The position numbers and the translations under genes are program-made. The notes under the pieces are model-generated. The model did no database searches. It saw only the letters and a list, made by a program, of their open reading frames with translations, and had not been told where the DNA came from. A DNA stretch of 64,000 nucleotides from Micromonospora sp. CCTCC AA 2012012 (GTDB lineage Bacteria > Actinomycetota > Actinomycetes > Mycobacteriales > Micromonosporaceae), in the NCBI RefSeq assembly GCF_040499845.1, contig NZ_CP159342.1, positions 62,001-126,000 on the forward strand, given 5' to 3'. The first letter of the stretch is position 1; each line of letters opens with the position of its first letter. Positions 8,310-19,802 of this stretch are shown here, in pieces.

Positions 8310-8334
8310 GGCACTCGCTACAGTCGAGTGCCAG
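8308..8334. promoter_or_regulatory. CIRCE operator
   Basis: CTGGCACTC-N9-GAGTGCCAG is a perfect 9-bp inverted repeat with the canonical 9-nt spacer of CIRCE (consensus TTAGCACTC-N9-GAGTGCTAA). It is the HrcA binding site 22 bp before the hrcA start, giving heat-inducible autoregulation of hrcA-dnaJ. Confidence 0.95.
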
Positions 8335-8356
8335 GCGTGCGTCAGGAGGTGGGGAG

Positions 8357-9379
8357 ATGGGTCTCGACGACCGCAAGCTCGCCGTGCTGCGCGCGATCGT
8401 CGAGGACTACGTCGCCACCCAGGAACCGGTGGGGAGCAGGGCCCTGGTCGAGCGCCACCAGCTGGGGGTCTCCCCGGCGACCGTCCGCAACGACATGGCG
8501 GTGCTGGAGGAGGAGGGCTACATCCGCCAGCCGCACACCAGTGCCGGCCGGGTGCCCACCGACCGCGGCTACCGGCTCTTCGTCGATCGGCTGTCCCGGG
8601 TCAAGCCGCTCAGCCCGGCCGAGCGCCGGGCCATCGAGCGCTTCCTGGTCGGCGCCGTCGACCTGGACGACGTGGTGCACCGCACGGTCCGCCTGCTGGC
8701 CCAACTCACCCGCCAGGTCGCCGTCGTGCAGTACCCGTCGCTGGCCCGCTCCTCGGTCCGCCACCTGGAGCTGGTGCCGATCTCCACCACCCGGCTGATG
8801 CTGGTCATGATCGCCGACACCGGGCGGGTCGAGCAGCGGCTGGTCGAGCTGCCCGCGCCGACCCCCGCCGAAGACGTCACCGACCTGCGCCGGCTGGTCA
8901 ACGAGAAGCTCGTCGGCAGCCGGCTGTCGGAGACGCCGCCGCTGGTCCAGGCGCTGGTCGACGAGGCCGCGCCGCACCTGCGCGGGGCGATGACCACCCT
9001 GTCGACCGTGCTGCTGGAGACGCTCGTCGAGCGGCACGAGGAGCGCATCGCGCTGGCCGGCACCGCCAACCTGACCCGGGGCGGCCTGCTCGACTTCCAG
9101 GGCTCCCTGCGTCCGATCCTGGAGGCGCTGGAGGAGGAGGTGGTGATGCTCAAGCTGATCGGTGAGGCGGAGTCGACCACCACCCGGGTGCTGATCGGCG
9201 ACGAGAACGAGATCGACAACCTGCGGGCCGCCTCCGTGGTCAGCACCGGATACGGCCCCGGCTCGACCGCGCTCGGCGGTCTGGGCGTGTTGGGTCCGAC
9301 ACGGATGGACTACCCCGGCACCATCGCCACGGTGCGGGCCGTGGCACGCTACGTGGGCGAGCTGCTGGCCCAGAACTGA
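8357..9379 (+). CDS. hrcA: Heat-inducible transcription repressor HrcA
   Basis: 340-residue HrcA. Its N-terminal winged helix ([24 protein letters not shown] and [35 protein letters not shown] split across residues 5-75) is followed by the GAF-like dimerisation domain. It represses class I heat-shock genes by binding CIRCE, with GroEL as the modulator in studied species. ATG 8357 follows AGGAGGTGGGG at the right distance. The CIRCE element directly upstream shows autoregulation. dnaJ follows 73 bp downstream on the same strand. Confidence 0.97.
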   Translation: MGLDDRKLAVLRAIVEDYVATQEPVGSRALVERHQLGVSPATVRNDMAVLEEEGYIRQPHTSAGRVPTDRGYRLFVDRLSRVKPLSPAERRAIERFLVGAVDLDDVVHRTVRLLAQLTRQVAVVQYPSLARSSVRHLELVPISTTRLMLVMIADTGRVEQRLVELPAPTPAEDVTDLRRLVNEKLVGSRLSETPPLVQALVDEAAPHLRGAMTTLSTVLLETLVERHEERIALAGTANLTRGGLLDFQGSLRPILEALEEEVVMLKLIGEAESTTTRVLIGDENEIDNLRAASVVSTGYGPGSTALGGLGVLGPTRMDYPGTIATVRAVARYVGELLAQN

Positions 9380-9452
9380 CCAGTCAGGGCCGACGGCCGG
9401 CTCCGGCCGACGACCGGCGCAACGCGAGACGAACATGAGGACACGGAACGCA

Positions 9453-10598
9453 GTGGCCAGGGACTACTACGGCATTCTCGGTGTGAGCCGGGAGGCCTCC
9501 GACGACGAGATCAAGCGCGCCTACCGCAAGCTGGCGCGGCAGTTCCACCCGGATGTCAATCCGGACCCGGAGGCACAGGAGAAGTTCAAGGACATCAACG
9601 CCGCGTACGAGGTTCTCTCGGACGACCGGAAGCGGCAGATCGTCGACCTGGGCGGCGACCCGCTCGCCCCGGGCGGCGGGGGTGCCGGTGGGCCCGGCGG
9701 TCCCGGTGGGGCGGGGCCGTTCGTCGGCTTCCAGGACATCATGGACGCCTTCTTCGGCGGGGCGGCCGGCGGCGCCCGGGGCCCCCGTCCGCGGACCCGT
9801 CCGGGCGCGGACGCGATCCTGCGGCTGGAGCTGGACCTGCACGAGACCGCGTTCGGCGTCGAGGCGCCGATCACCGTCGACACCGCCGTGCTCTGCACCA
9901 CCTGTTCCGGCGCGGGCACCGCGGCCGGCACCCACCTGGCCACCTGTGAGGCGTGCGGCGGCCGGGGTGAGGTGCAGTCGGTGCAGCGGACCTTCCTCGG
10001 TCAGGTGGTCTCCGCCCGGCCCTGCACGGTCTGCCAGGGCTACGGCACCACCATCCCGCACCCCTGCCCGACCTGCGCCGGTGACGGGCGGGTCCGGACC
10101 CGCCGCTCGCTGACCGTCAAGATCCCGGCCGGGGTCGAGGACGGCATGCGGATCCGGCTGGCCCAGCAGGGTGAGGTGGGCCCGGGCGGCGGCACGGCCG
10201 GCGACCTCTACGTCGAGATCCACGAGCGGCCGCACGACGTCTACTCCCGTAAGGGCGACGACCTGCACTGCCGGGTCACCGTGCCGATGACCGCCGCCGC
10301 GCTCGGCACCCGGCTGACCATCAAGACCCTCGACAGCGAGGAGACGGTCGACGTCAAGGCCGGCACCCAGCCGGGCAGCACGCTGCGGCTGCGTGCCCGC
10401 GGGGTGCCGCACCTGCGCGGCACCGGCCGGGGTGACCTCTATGTCCACCTGGACGTGCGCACCCCGACGAAGCTCGACGCCGACCAGGAGAAGATGCTGC
10501 GCGACTTCGCCAAGACCCGGGGCGAGGAGGTCGCCGAGCTGACCAAGCAGGGCGGCTTCTTCTCCCGGATGCGCGACGCCTTCAACGGGCACCCCTGA
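9453..10598 (+). CDS. dnaJ: Chaperone DnaJ (DnaJ2 type)
   Basis: 381-residue type I Hsp40. The J domain carries HPD at 32-34. A Gly/Phe region ([13 protein letters not shown]) follows, then four zinc-binding repeats [24 protein letters not shown] and CPTCAGDG, and the C-terminal substrate-binding domains. It stimulates DnaK ATPase and presents unfolded clients. GTG 9453 was preferred to the ATG at 9435 because [11 protein letters not shown] is the usual beginning of actinobacterial DnaJ2. It is the second gene of the HrcA-controlled operon. Confidence 0.96.
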   Translation: MARDYYGILGVSREASDDEIKRAYRKLARQFHPDVNPDPEAQEKFKDINAAYEVLSDDRKRQIVDLGGDPLAPGGGGAGGPGGPGGAGPFVGFQDIMDAFFGGAAGGARGPRPRTRPGADAILRLELDLHETAFGVEAPITVDTAVLCTTCSGAGTAAGTHLATCEACGGRGEVQSVQRTFLGQVVSARPCTVCQGYGTTIPHPCPTCAGDGRVRTRRSLTVKIPAGVEDGMRIRLAQQGEVGPGGGTAGDLYVEIHERPHDVYSRKGDDLHCRVTVPMTAAALGTRLTIKTLDSEETVDVKAGTQPGSTLRLRARGVPHLRGTGRGDLYVHLDVRTPTKLDADQEKMLRDFAKTRGEEVAELTKQGGFFSRMRDAFNGHP

Positions 10599-10599
10599 G

Positions 10600-11334
10600 G
10601 TGTCGGCGCCGCTGTTCCTGGTCGAGGCGCTGCCCACCGGTGACACGCTGACCCTGGACGGTCCCGAGGGGCACCACGCCGCCGACGTGCAGCGGCTGCG
10701 CGTCGGCGAGGAGCTGCTGCTCGCCGACGGGCGGGGTGGCACGGCCGCCGCCGTGGTCACCGCCGCCGGCCGGGGCACCCTCGACCTCCGGATCACCTCC
10801 CGGGGGTACGTCGACGCGTCCGTCCCCCGGCTCGTGGTGGTGCAGGGCATCGCCAAGGGCGACCGGGGCGAGCTGGCCGTGCAGGCGATGACCGAGGTCG
10901 GGGTGGACGAGATCGTGCCCTGGGCGGCGTCCCGCTCGGTCGCACAGTGGCGCGGCGAGCGGGGCGTACGGGCGCGGGAGAAGTGGGCGGCGACCGCCCG
11001 GGAGGCGGCCAAGCAGGCCCGCCGGGCGTGGCTGCCGGTGGTGGCCGGGTCGCCCGACGAGTCCACCCGGACGGTGGTCCGGCGGATCGCCGGGGCGGCC
11101 GCCGCGTTCGTCCTGCACGAGGAGGCGGAGGAGCGGCTCACCACCGCCGAGCTGCCCGCCACCGGGGAGATCGTCCTGGTGGTCGGCCCCGAGGGTGGGA
11201 TCGCGTCGGCGGAACTCGCCGCGTTCCGTGAGGCCGGTGCCCGTCCCGTCCGGCTCGGCCCGTCGGTGCTGCGCACCTCGACGGCCGGCGTCGCCGCCCT
11301 CAGCGTCCTCTCCGCCCGCCTCGACCGCTGGTAG
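10600..11334 (+). CDS. rsmE: 16S rRNA (uracil-1498-N3)-methyltransferase RsmE
   Basis: 244-residue SPOUT-class methyltransferase that methylates U1498 of 16S rRNA in the assembled small subunit. The N-terminal PUA-like part ends near GGTAAAVV. The trefoil-knot SAM site is visible as LVVGPEGGIASAEL and RLGPSVLRTSTAGVAAL at the C-terminus. The GTG at 10600 lies one base beyond the dnaJ stop, so it is translated with the hrcA-dnaJ operon, the usual arrangement in actinobacteria. Confidence 0.95.
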   Translation: MSAPLFLVEALPTGDTLTLDGPEGHHAADVQRLRVGEELLLADGRGGTAAAVVTAAGRGTLDLRITSRGYVDASVPRLVVVQGIAKGDRGELAVQAMTEVGVDEIVPWAASRSVAQWRGERGVRAREKWAATAREAAKQARRAWLPVVAGSPDESTRTVVRRIAGAAAAFVLHEEAEERLTTAELPATGEIVLVVGPEGGIASAELAAFREAGARPVRLGPSVLRTSTAGVAALSVLSARLDRW

Positions 11335-11500
11335 CCCGCGCGAGTCCGGCTCCGCGGCTGTCGCCATGCGTCCTGGCAGGGGCCGGGGGTCTCGACAGAT
11401 TCGGGGTTCGGTCAGCCCTTGGCCCGCGCGGCCGGATCTCTGGCTCGGGTGGGCGGATTCGCGGCTCGTGGCCGGGCTCCTGGCCTGCGCTCGGTGCGTC

Positions 11501-11570
11501 CTTTGCTCTGCAGCCACCGACGCAGCACCCCCGGACTGGCCGATGCTGCGTATCTGGCTGCAGAGCAAAG
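11501..11570. repeat. 70-bp palindromic intergenic element, copy 1
   Basis: Perfect 16-bp arms CTTTGCTCTGCAGCCA (11501-11516) and TGGCTGCAGAGCAAAG (11555-11570) enclose a 38-bp centre that itself has a GCAGCA/TGCTGC stem. A second copy with identical arms is at 52618-52688. It sits between convergent rsmE and an SDR gene, so it could act as a terminator, but exact recurrence suggests a dispersed repeat family. Confidence 0.85.
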
Positions 11571-11620
11571 GGGCCGGGCAGGGGGTTCGGCGCCGCCGGT
11601 GGGTGCGCGCCCTTCCGGGG

Positions 11621-12382
11621 TCAGCTGCGCAGGTAGGAGGCGCCGTTGAGGTCGACGATGGTGCCGGAGGCCCACTCGGCCTCGGGGCTGGCGAGCCAGT
11701 GCACGGCGGCGGCGATCTCCTCCGGGCGGGCCACCCGGTTGAACGGGCTCTGGGCGCGGATCGCATCGCCGCGTTCGCCGGTCAGGTGGGTGGTGGTCAT
11801 GTCGGTCTCGACGAAGCCGGGGGCGACCGTGGCCACCGCGATGCCGTACGGGGCCAGGGCCAGCGCCAGCGACTGGCCGAGCGCGTTCAGCCCCGCCTTG
11901 CTCGCCCCGTACGCGGGCTGCTCCGGCTCGCCCCGGAAGGCGCCCCGGGAGGAGACGTTGACGACCCGGCCACCCCGCTCGCGCATGTGCTGGGCGGCGC
12001 ACCAGGTCACGTTGGCGGCGCCGGTCAGGTTGGTCTCCAGCACCAGGCGCCACTGCTCGCGCCACTGCTCGTAGGTGTTGCCGAAGACCGGGTGCGGCAG
12101 GTCCCGGGGCCCGTAGACGCCGGCGTTGTTCACCAGCACGTCCAGCCCGCCGAGCTGCTCGGCGGCCGCGTCCACCATCGTGCGGACCGCCTCCGGGTCG
12201 GCCAGGTCGGCGCGGACCACCACGTGCCCGTCGCCGGGCAGGTCGGCGCGTACCCGCTCGGCCAGCTCGGCCGAGTCGCGGTGGTGCACCGCCACGCGGT
12301 CCCCGCCCGCCGCGAACGCCCTCGCCACCGCGCTGCCGATGCCGCGCGAGGCCCCCGTCACCAGTACCGCCCGTCCCGCCAT
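11621..12382 (-). CDS. SDR family oxidoreductase (FabG-like)
   Basis: 253-residue short-chain dehydrogenase/reductase. The cofactor motif is VTGASRGIGSAVA at 8-20, followed by NNAGVYGP and the catalytic Ser/Tyr/Lys set in VNVSSRGAF and YGASKAG. The C-terminus has PGFVETDM and SGTIVDLNG. The family uses NAD(P)H on hydroxyl or keto groups; the substrate is not deducible. ATG 12382 is preferred to the ATG three codons upstream, as it gives the usual MAGRAVLVTGAS opening. It is convergent with rsmE and divergent from the HIT gene. Confidence 0.9.
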   Translation of the reverse strand: MAGRAVLVTGASRGIGSAVARAFAAGGDRVAVHHRDSAELAERVRADLPGDGHVVVRADLADPEAVRTMVDAAAEQLGGLDVLVNNAGVYGPRDLPHPVFGNTYEQWREQWRLVLETNLTGAANVTWCAAQHMRERGGRVVNVSSRGAFRGEPEQPAYGASKAGLNALGQSLALALAPYGIAVATVAPGFVETDMTTTHLTGERGDAIRAQSPFNRVARPEEIAAAVHWLASPEAEWASGTIVDLNGASYLRS

Positions 12383-12461
12383 GGCGGCCATCCTGCCCCA
12401 GCGCCACGCCGCACCGACAGGCGGCCCGCCCCGCGGCGGGCGTCGACCGGGTGCCCTTTCC

Positions 12462-12467
12462 TAGACT
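12462..12467 (+). promoter_or_regulatory. -10 box of a leaderless transcript (HIT gene)
   Basis: TAGACT ends 6 nt before ATG 12474. Confidence 0.55.
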
Positions 12468-12473
12468 GCGCGG

Positions 12474-12824
12474 ATGGGAACCGACTGCCTGTTCTGCCGG
12501 ATCGTCGCGGGAGAGATCCCGGCCACCGTGGTGCGGGAGACCGCCACCACCCTCGCCTTCCGGGACATCGACCCCAAGGCGCCCACCCACGTGCTGGTCA
12601 TCCCGAAGGAGCACTACGCCGACGTGGCGACCCTCGCCCAGGGTGACCCGGGCCTGGCCGGCGAGCTGCTCGCCACGGCCGCCGTCGTGGCCGAGGAGGA
12701 GGGGCTGACCGTGGACGGGTTCCGGCTGATGTTCAACACCGGCCCGTACGGCGGCCAGGAGGTCTTCCACGTGCACGCGCACCTGCTCGGCGGTGCGCCG
12801 CTCGGCCCGATGCTCTGCCGCTGA
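12474..12824 (+). CDS. HIT family nucleotide-binding protein
   Basis: 116-residue histidine-triad protein of the HINT branch. CLFCRIVAGEIPA opens the protein, THVLVIPKEHYADV is in the middle and the catalytic triad motif HVHAHLLGG is near the C-terminus. Relatives hydrolyse nucleoside phosphoramidates or AMP conjugates; the natural substrate is unclear. Length matches the family. The start is fixed by TAGACT 6 nt upstream. A serine hydrolase gene with its own leaderless promoter follows 20 bp downstream. Confidence 0.93.
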   Translation: MGTDCLFCRIVAGEIPATVVRETATTLAFRDIDPKAPTHVLVIPKEHYADVATLAQGDPGLAGELLATAAVVAEEEGLTVDGFRLMFNTGPYGGQEVFHVHAHLLGGAPLGPMLCR

Positions 12825-12832
12825 CGCCGCCC

Positions 12833-12838
12833 TAGACT
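12833..12838 (+). promoter_or_regulatory. -10 box of a leaderless transcript (serine hydrolase gene)
   Basis: TAGACT, the same hexamer as before the HIT gene, ends 6 nt before GTG 12845. Confidence 0.55.
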
Positions 12839-12844
12839 GCCCTG

Positions 12845-14221
12845 GTGATCACGATCCACGACCGGCTCGGCCGGATGGTGCGGCAGGCGCAGGCGCAGGG
12901 GCGGATCCCGGCGGTCTCCGCCGCCCTGCACCGGGCCGACCGACCGCTCTGGACCTGCACCGTGGGCCAGACCGGCAACGACACCCCGCTCGGCCCGGAG
13001 ACCGTGTTCCGGATCGGCTCGGTCACCAAGACCTTCACCTCGGTGCTGGTGCTCCAGTGCCGCGACGACGGGCTGCTCGACCTGGACGACCCGATCGGAC
13101 GGCACCTGGACCTGCCGGCGCACGGCGAGCTGACCGTACGCCGGTTGCTGTCGCACACCGCGGGCCTGCAGCGGGAGCCGCACGGCGACGTGTGGGACAC
13201 CCTGCGCGCGCCGGGCGTGGAGCAGCTCCTGGCCGACCTGGACCGGGTCGAGCGGGTGTTGCCCACCGGGCGGCGCTACCACTACTCCAACCTGGGCATG
13301 GCGCTCCTCGGCGAGCTGGTCGCCCGGCTGCGCGGCGGGACCTGGGCCGAGGTGCTGGCGCAGCGGGTGCTCGTCCCGCTCGGGCTGACCGGGACCTCGC
13401 CGACGCCGGGGGAGCGGGCGGCGACCGGATTCCTGGTGGACGCGTACTCGGACGAGGCCCGGCCGGAGCCGCCGACCGACTTCGGCGCGGTGGCCCCGGC
13501 CGCGCAGCTCTGGAGCACGGCGACCGACATGGCCCGCTGGGCGGCCTTCCTGGCCGACCCGGCCGCGCTGGACCCGACCGGCGCGGTGCTCGCCCCGGCC
13601 ACCCTCGACGAGATGCGCTGGCCGCTGACCACCACCGACGAGACGCTCTGGGCGGCCGGCTTCGGGCTCGGCCTGATCCTGGTGCCGCAGGGGCAGCGGG
13701 TGGTGCACGTGGGGCACGACGGGGCGATGCCGGGCTTCCTGGCCGCGGCCTACGGCCGCCGCGGCGGGGACGGCACGGCGGGCGCGATGGGCTGCGCGGT
13801 GCTCGGCTCCGCCGGCACCGGCGTCGAGGTCTTCGACCTGCCGCACCGGCTGCTCGCCGCCGCGGCCGAGCACGACCCGGCCGACGTCCCGCCGTGGCGA
13901 CCCGGCCCGCCGGCCCCCGACCACCTGCGCGGCGTGCTGGGCCGCTGGTGGGGCGAGGGCTTCGAGTACGTCTTCTCGTGGCACGACGGCGCCCTGCGGG
14001 CGCGCGGCGCGGACGATCCGGCGGGTCGCCCCCCGGCGGTCTTCGCCCCGCTGCCGGAGCGGCCGGACGTGTTCCGCACCGTCGCCGGGCGGGAGGTCGG
14101 CGAGCTGCTCCGGCTGACCCGCGACGAGCGGGGCGTGGTGGTCCGGATGCACTGGGCCACCTACCGCTTCACCCGCGCCCAGGAGACCTTCGACGGGTAC
14201 GACTTCCGCACCGGTAGTTGA
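12845..14221 (+). CDS. Serine hydrolase, class C beta-lactamase fold
   Basis: 458-residue member of the beta-lactamase/transpeptidase-like family. SVTK at 59-62 holds the nucleophilic Ser and Lys, YSN at 147-149 supplies the general base, and HDG at 291-293 fills the third motif. The first ~340 residues form the catalytic domain and the last ~120 a beta-rich domain (LGRWWGEGFEYVFSWHDGALR). No signal peptide is visible, so it is probably a cytoplasmic esterase or D-aminopeptidase-like enzyme rather than a secreted lactamase. The GTG start is fixed by the -10 box. Confidence 0.9.
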   Translation: MITIHDRLGRMVRQAQAQGRIPAVSAALHRADRPLWTCTVGQTGNDTPLGPETVFRIGSVTKTFTSVLVLQCRDDGLLDLDDPIGRHLDLPAHGELTVRRLLSHTAGLQREPHGDVWDTLRAPGVEQLLADLDRVERVLPTGRRYHYSNLGMALLGELVARLRGGTWAEVLAQRVLVPLGLTGTSPTPGERAATGFLVDAYSDEARPEPPTDFGAVAPAAQLWSTATDMARWAAFLADPAALDPTGAVLAPATLDEMRWPLTTTDETLWAAGFGLGLILVPQGQRVVHVGHDGAMPGFLAAAYGRRGGDGTAGAMGCAVLGSAGTGVEVFDLPHRLLAAAAEHDPADVPPWRPGPPAPDHLRGVLGRWWGEGFEYVFSWHDGALRARGADDPAGRPPAVFAPLPERPDVFRTVAGREVGELLRLTRDERGVVVRMHWATYRFTRAQETFDGYDFRTGS

Positions 14222-14267
14222 TCTCCAAGCCGGGGAAATGGGCGAGGTGCGCCCGGTGTTGACCGGA

Positions 14268-14273
14268 TAGCAT
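14268..14273 (+). promoter_or_regulatory. Possible -10 box of the phoH operon
   Basis: TAGCAT, about 84 nt before the phoH start. No convincing -35 is visible. Confidence 0.3.
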
Positions 14274-14356
14274 GGGCGTAACGTCCGTCCGCCGCGCCAG
14301 CAGGGCCCGGCGCCGAGATCGAGAGCAGGTGGCGCAGGGCCCGACGGGCCCGACCT

Positions 14357-16486
<2,130 letters not shown>

Positions 16487-16504
16487 CTCACCAGAGGAAG
16501 ACAG

Positions 16505-16978
16505 TTGTCCATCGAGATCGCCAACGAGTCGGGTGTCGAGGTCGACACCGACGCCGTGCTCGCCGTCGCCCGGCACGCCCTCGACGAGATGGGGGTCAAC
16601 CCCCTCGCCGAGCTCTCCGTGCTGCTGGTCGACGTCGACTACATGACCGAGCTGAACCACCGCTGGATGGGTGGCGACGGCCCGACCGACGTGCTCGCCT
16701 TCCCCATGGACGAGGGCAGCGTCGACCACGGCCCGGGCGAGAGCGCCCCGGCCGGCGGTGAGCCGGCGCTGCTCGGCGACATCGTGCTCTGCCCGGAGGT
16801 CGCGGCCAAGCAGGCGGCCACCGCCGGTCACTCGCCCGCGGACGAGCTGCACCTGCTCACCGTGCACGGCGTGCTGCACCTGCTCGGCTACGACCACGCC
16901 GAGCCGGAGGAGGAGCGCGAGATGTTCGGGCTCCAGGCCCGACTGCTGGCCAGCTGGCGGTCGACCCGGTCCCGGTGA
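16505..16978 (+). CDS. ybeY: Endoribonuclease YbeY
   Basis: 157-residue single-strand RNase for rRNA maturation and ribosome quality control. The zinc site [11 protein letters not shown] gives His121, His125 and His131. TDVLAFPMD and LGDIVLCPE are also family marks. It starts at TTG 16505 behind GAGGAAGACAG, an uncommon start codon that the ribosome-binding site supports. It lies 19 bp after phoH and overlaps the next gene, so it is in the middle of the phoH-era operon. Confidence 0.95.
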   Translation: MSIEIANESGVEVDTDAVLAVARHALDEMGVNPLAELSVLLVDVDYMTELNHRWMGGDGPTDVLAFPMDEGSVDHGPGESAPAGGEPALLGDIVLCPEVAAKQAATAGHSPADELHLLTVHGVLHLLGYDHAEPEEEREMFGLQARLLASWRSTRSR

Positions 16979-18363
16979 TGAGCACCCTGGCGGCCGGCGC
17001 CGCCCCGGGCCTGCCCGACGTCCAGCTCGTCGTCTTCGCGGCGGGGCTGGTGGTGCTGGCCGGCCTCATCGCGATGACCGAGGCGGCGCTGGCCGCCGTC
17101 TCCCCGGCCCGGGCCGCCGAGCTGGCCCGGGACTCGGCGCGCGGCGCGCGGGCCCTGCAGGCCGTCGCCGGGGACGTGGTCCGCCACCTCAACCTCCTGC
17201 TGCTGCTCCGGCTGCTGGCCGAGCTGACCGCCACCACCCTGGTCGCCCTGGTCGCGGTGGACAGCTTCGGCGCCGGCTGGCGGGCCGCGCTGGTCACCGC
17301 CGGAGCGATGACCGTGGTCAGCTTCGTGGTGGTCGGTGTCGCACCGCGCACCCTGGGCCGGCAGCACGCGTACGCGGTCGGCCGGGCGGTGGCGCCGCTG
17401 GTGCGCTGGCTGGGTCGGGCGCTCAACCCGCTCGCCTCGCTGCTGATCCTGATCGGCAACGCGGTCACCCCGGGGCGCGGCTTCCGGGAGGGGCCGTTCG
17501 CCACCCAGGTGGAGCTGCGCGAGCTGGTCGACCTGGCCGAGCAGCGCGGTGTGGTGGAGCACGGCGAGCGGCAGATGATCCATTCGGTCTTCGCCCTCGG
17601 TGACACCATCGCCCGTGAGGTGATGGTGCCGCGTACCGAGATGGTGTGGATAGAGGAGGGCAAGACGCTCTCCCAGGCGCTGGCGCTCTTCCTGCGCTCC
17701 GGCTTCTCCCGCATCCCGGTGATCGGGGAGAGCGTGGACGACGTGCTGGGCGTGCTCTACCTGAAGGACCTGATCCGGCGTACCCGGGGCGGGGATCCGC
17801 GGGCCGAGGAGCTGCCGGTGGCGGAGCTGATGCGCCCGGCGACGTTCGTGCCGGAGTCCAAGCCGGTCGACGACCTGCTCTCGGAGATGCAGGCGGCCCG
17901 CAACCACCTGGTCATCGTCGTCGACGAGTACGGCGGCACCGGCGGTCTGGTCACCATCGAGGACATCCTGGAGGAGATCGTCGGCGAGATCACCGACGAG
18001 TACGATGTCGAACGCCCGCCGGTCGAACGCCTGGACGACGGGGCCGTACGGGTCACCGCCCGGCTCCCGGTGGAGAATCTGGGCGAGCTCTTCGACACCG
18101 AACTCCCTACCGACGAGGTGGAGACGGTCGGCGGTCTGCTCGCCCAGTCCCTCGGTCGGGTGCCGATCCCGGGTGCGGAGGCCGAGGTGGCCGGCCTGCG
18201 GCTGATCGCCGAGGGCACCACCGGTCGGCGCAACCGGATCGACACCGTGCTGGTGAGCCGGATCGAGCCGACCGACGGGCAGGACAGTCCGGGGCGCGGC
18301 GAGCACGCCGAGTCCCGCAGCAACCAGAACCGATCCGAGGAGAGGCAACCCGCCGATGCCTGA
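16978..18363 (+). CDS. CBS-domain membrane protein of the hemolysin C/CorC family
   Basis: 461-residue integral membrane protein: DUF21-type membrane domain with about four spans (VQLVVFAAGLVVLAGLIAM onwards, to ~170), two CBS domains (VMVPRTEMVWIEEG and LMRPATFVPESKPV ~ 205-330) and a C-terminal CorC_HlyC domain. Relatives (CNNM/MpfA type) export or sense Mg2+; the old name hemolysin is historical. ATG 16978 shares its A with the ybeY stop (TGATG); GTG 16975 is an equal alternative. This gene occupies the same place in mycobacteria, next to ybeY and era. Confidence 0.92.
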   Translation: MSTLAAGAAPGLPDVQLVVFAAGLVVLAGLIAMTEAALAAVSPARAAELARDSARGARALQAVAGDVVRHLNLLLLLRLLAELTATTLVALVAVDSFGAGWRAALVTAGAMTVVSFVVVGVAPRTLGRQHAYAVGRAVAPLVRWLGRALNPLASLLILIGNAVTPGRGFREGPFATQVELRELVDLAEQRGVVEHGERQMIHSVFALGDTIAREVMVPRTEMVWIEEGKTLSQALALFLRSGFSRIPVIGESVDDVLGVLYLKDLIRRTRGGDPRAEELPVAELMRPATFVPESKPVDDLLSEMQAARNHLVIVVDEYGGTGGLVTIEDILEEIVGEITDEYDVERPPVERLDDGAVRVTARLPVENLGELFDTELPTDEVETVGGLLAQSLGRVPIPGAEAEVAGLRLIAEGTTGRRNRIDTVLVSRIEPTDGQDSPGRGEHAESRSNQNRSEERQPADA

Positions 18364-18742
18364 GTCACCCGCCGTACCGGCTGCCCGGCCCACCCCGTCC
18401 GATCCGGCGGAGCTGAGCGCCGAGGACGGCAAGCTGGTCATCCTGGCCCGGGGCGCGCGCGGCCGGGTCGGTGCCGTGGAGGGCGCGGCGGTCCGCGACC
18501 AGGACGGTCGGACGTACGCCGCGGCCAGCGTGGCGCTGCCCTCGCTCACCCTGACCGCGCTGCAGCTCGCGGTCGCCTCGGCGGTGGCGGCCGGTGCGAG
18601 CCGGTTGGAGGCCGCCGTGGTGGTGACCGAGGCGTCGACGCTGGACGGGTCCGGGCACGCCGCGGTCCGTGACCTGGCGCCGGACGCGCCGATCCACGTG
18701 GCGGCCCCGGACGGCACGGTCCTCGGCACGGTGGTGGAGTGA
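18356..18742 (+). CDS. Cytidine deaminase-fold protein without catalytic motif
   Basis: 128-residue protein at the place where actinobacteria encode a small conserved protein between the CBS protein and era. Length and the pattern TYAAASVALPSLTLTALQLAVASAVAAGAS resemble small cytidine deaminases, but the zinc ligands of that family (H/C-A-E and P-C-x2-C) are absent and the protein has no cysteine. It is probably a non-catalytic relative. The ATG overlaps the end of the CBS gene by eight bases and the stop overlaps the era GTG. Function unknown; the fold assignment is tentative. Confidence 0.8.
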   Translation: MPESPAVPAARPTPSDPAELSAEDGKLVILARGARGRVGAVEGAAVRDQDGRTYAAASVALPSLTLTALQLAVASAVAAGASRLEAAVVVTEASTLDGSGHAAVRDLAPDAPIHVAAPDGTVLGTVVE

Positions 18743-19638
18743 CCGGGTCCGCGCCGCGTCCGCCGTACCGTGCGGGTTTCGCCTGTTTCGTCGGGCGGCC
18801 GAACGCCGGCAAGTCGACGCTCACCAACGCGATCGTCGGTACGAAGATCGCGATCACCTCGAACAAGCCGCAGACCACCCGGCACATCATCCGGGCCGTG
18901 CTGCACCGCCCGGACTCGCAGCTCGTCCTCGTCGACACCCCGGGTCTGCACCGGCCCCGGACGCTGCTCGGCGAGCGCCTGAACGACCTGGTCCGCTCCA
19001 CCTGGAGCGAGGTCGACGTGATCGGCCTCTGCATCCCGGCGGACGAGCCCATCGGCCGGGGTGACCGGTTCATCACCGGCGAGCTGGCCGAGTTGAAGGC
19101 CACCGTGCTGGCCGTGGTGACCAAGACCGACCTGGTGGACAAGAAGAAGCTGGCCGAGCAGCTGCTCGCGGTGAGCGAGCTGGGTGAGTTCGCCGCGGTG
19201 GTGCCGGTGAGCGCGGTCTCCGGGCACCAGGTGGACACCCTGGTCGACGTGATGACCGGCTATCTGCCCGAGTCGCCGCAGCTCTATCCGGACGACATGC
19301 TCACCGAGGAGCCGGAGCAGGTGCTCTGCGCCGAGCTGATCCGGGAGGCGGCCCTGGAGGGGGTCCGCGACGAGCTGCCGCACTCGATCGCCGTGGTGGT
19401 CGAGGAGATGATCGCGGAGGGCCAGCTCACCAAGATCTACGCCGACCTCTACGTCGAGCGGCCCAGCCAGAAGGCCATCGTGATCGGGCACCGGGCCAGC
19501 CGGCTCAAGGCGGTCGGCACCACCGCCCGCAAGCAGATCGAGGAGCTGCTGGGCACCCGCGTCTATCTGGACCTGCACGTCCGGGTGGCGAAGGACTGGC
19601 AGCGGGACCCGAAGCAGTTGCGCAAGCTCGGCTTCTGA
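18739..19638 (+). CDS. era: GTPase Era
   Basis: 299-residue ribosome-assembly GTPase. G1 GRPNAGKST, switch region QTTRH, G3 DTPG, G4 TKTD and the C-terminal KH domain (IVIGHRASRLKAVGTTARKQIEELLG) are all present. Era binds the 3' end of 16S rRNA and couples 30S maturation to growth; it works with YbeY, from the same operon. GTG 18739 overlaps the preceding stop by four bases. A strong hairpin follows the stop codon. Confidence 0.97.
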   Translation: MTGSAPRPPYRAGFACFVGRPNAGKSTLTNAIVGTKIAITSNKPQTTRHIIRAVLHRPDSQLVLVDTPGLHRPRTLLGERLNDLVRSTWSEVDVIGLCIPADEPIGRGDRFITGELAELKATVLAVVTKTDLVDKKKLAEQLLAVSELGEFAAVVPVSAVSGHQVDTLVDVMTGYLPESPQLYPDDMLTEEPEQVLCAELIREAALEGVRDELPHSIAVVVEEMIAEGQLTKIYADLYVERPSQKAIVIGHRASRLKAVGTTARKQIEELLGTRVYLDLHVRVAKDWQRDPKQLRKLGF

Positions 19639-19644
19639 CGTACC

Positions 19645-19679
19645 CGACGGCCGCCGGTCCGTCGGTCCGGCGGCCGTCG
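19645..19679 (+). terminator. Hairpin terminator after era
   Basis: CGACGGCCGCCGG (19645-19657) pairs perfectly with CCGGCGGCCGTCG (19667-19679) over a 9-nt loop, a few bases after the era stop. No T-tract. Confidence 0.65.
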
Positions 19680-19802
19680 ATGGTCCTGACCGGTCGGGCA
19701 TATGGGATCTTTCACGTTTGCCCGGGGGCTCTGCTCGTTTGTCGCGGCCGACCCGGAGGGTAGGGGAACTTCGCCCCCGCCCCCGGACCCCGATGCAGGC
19801 TG

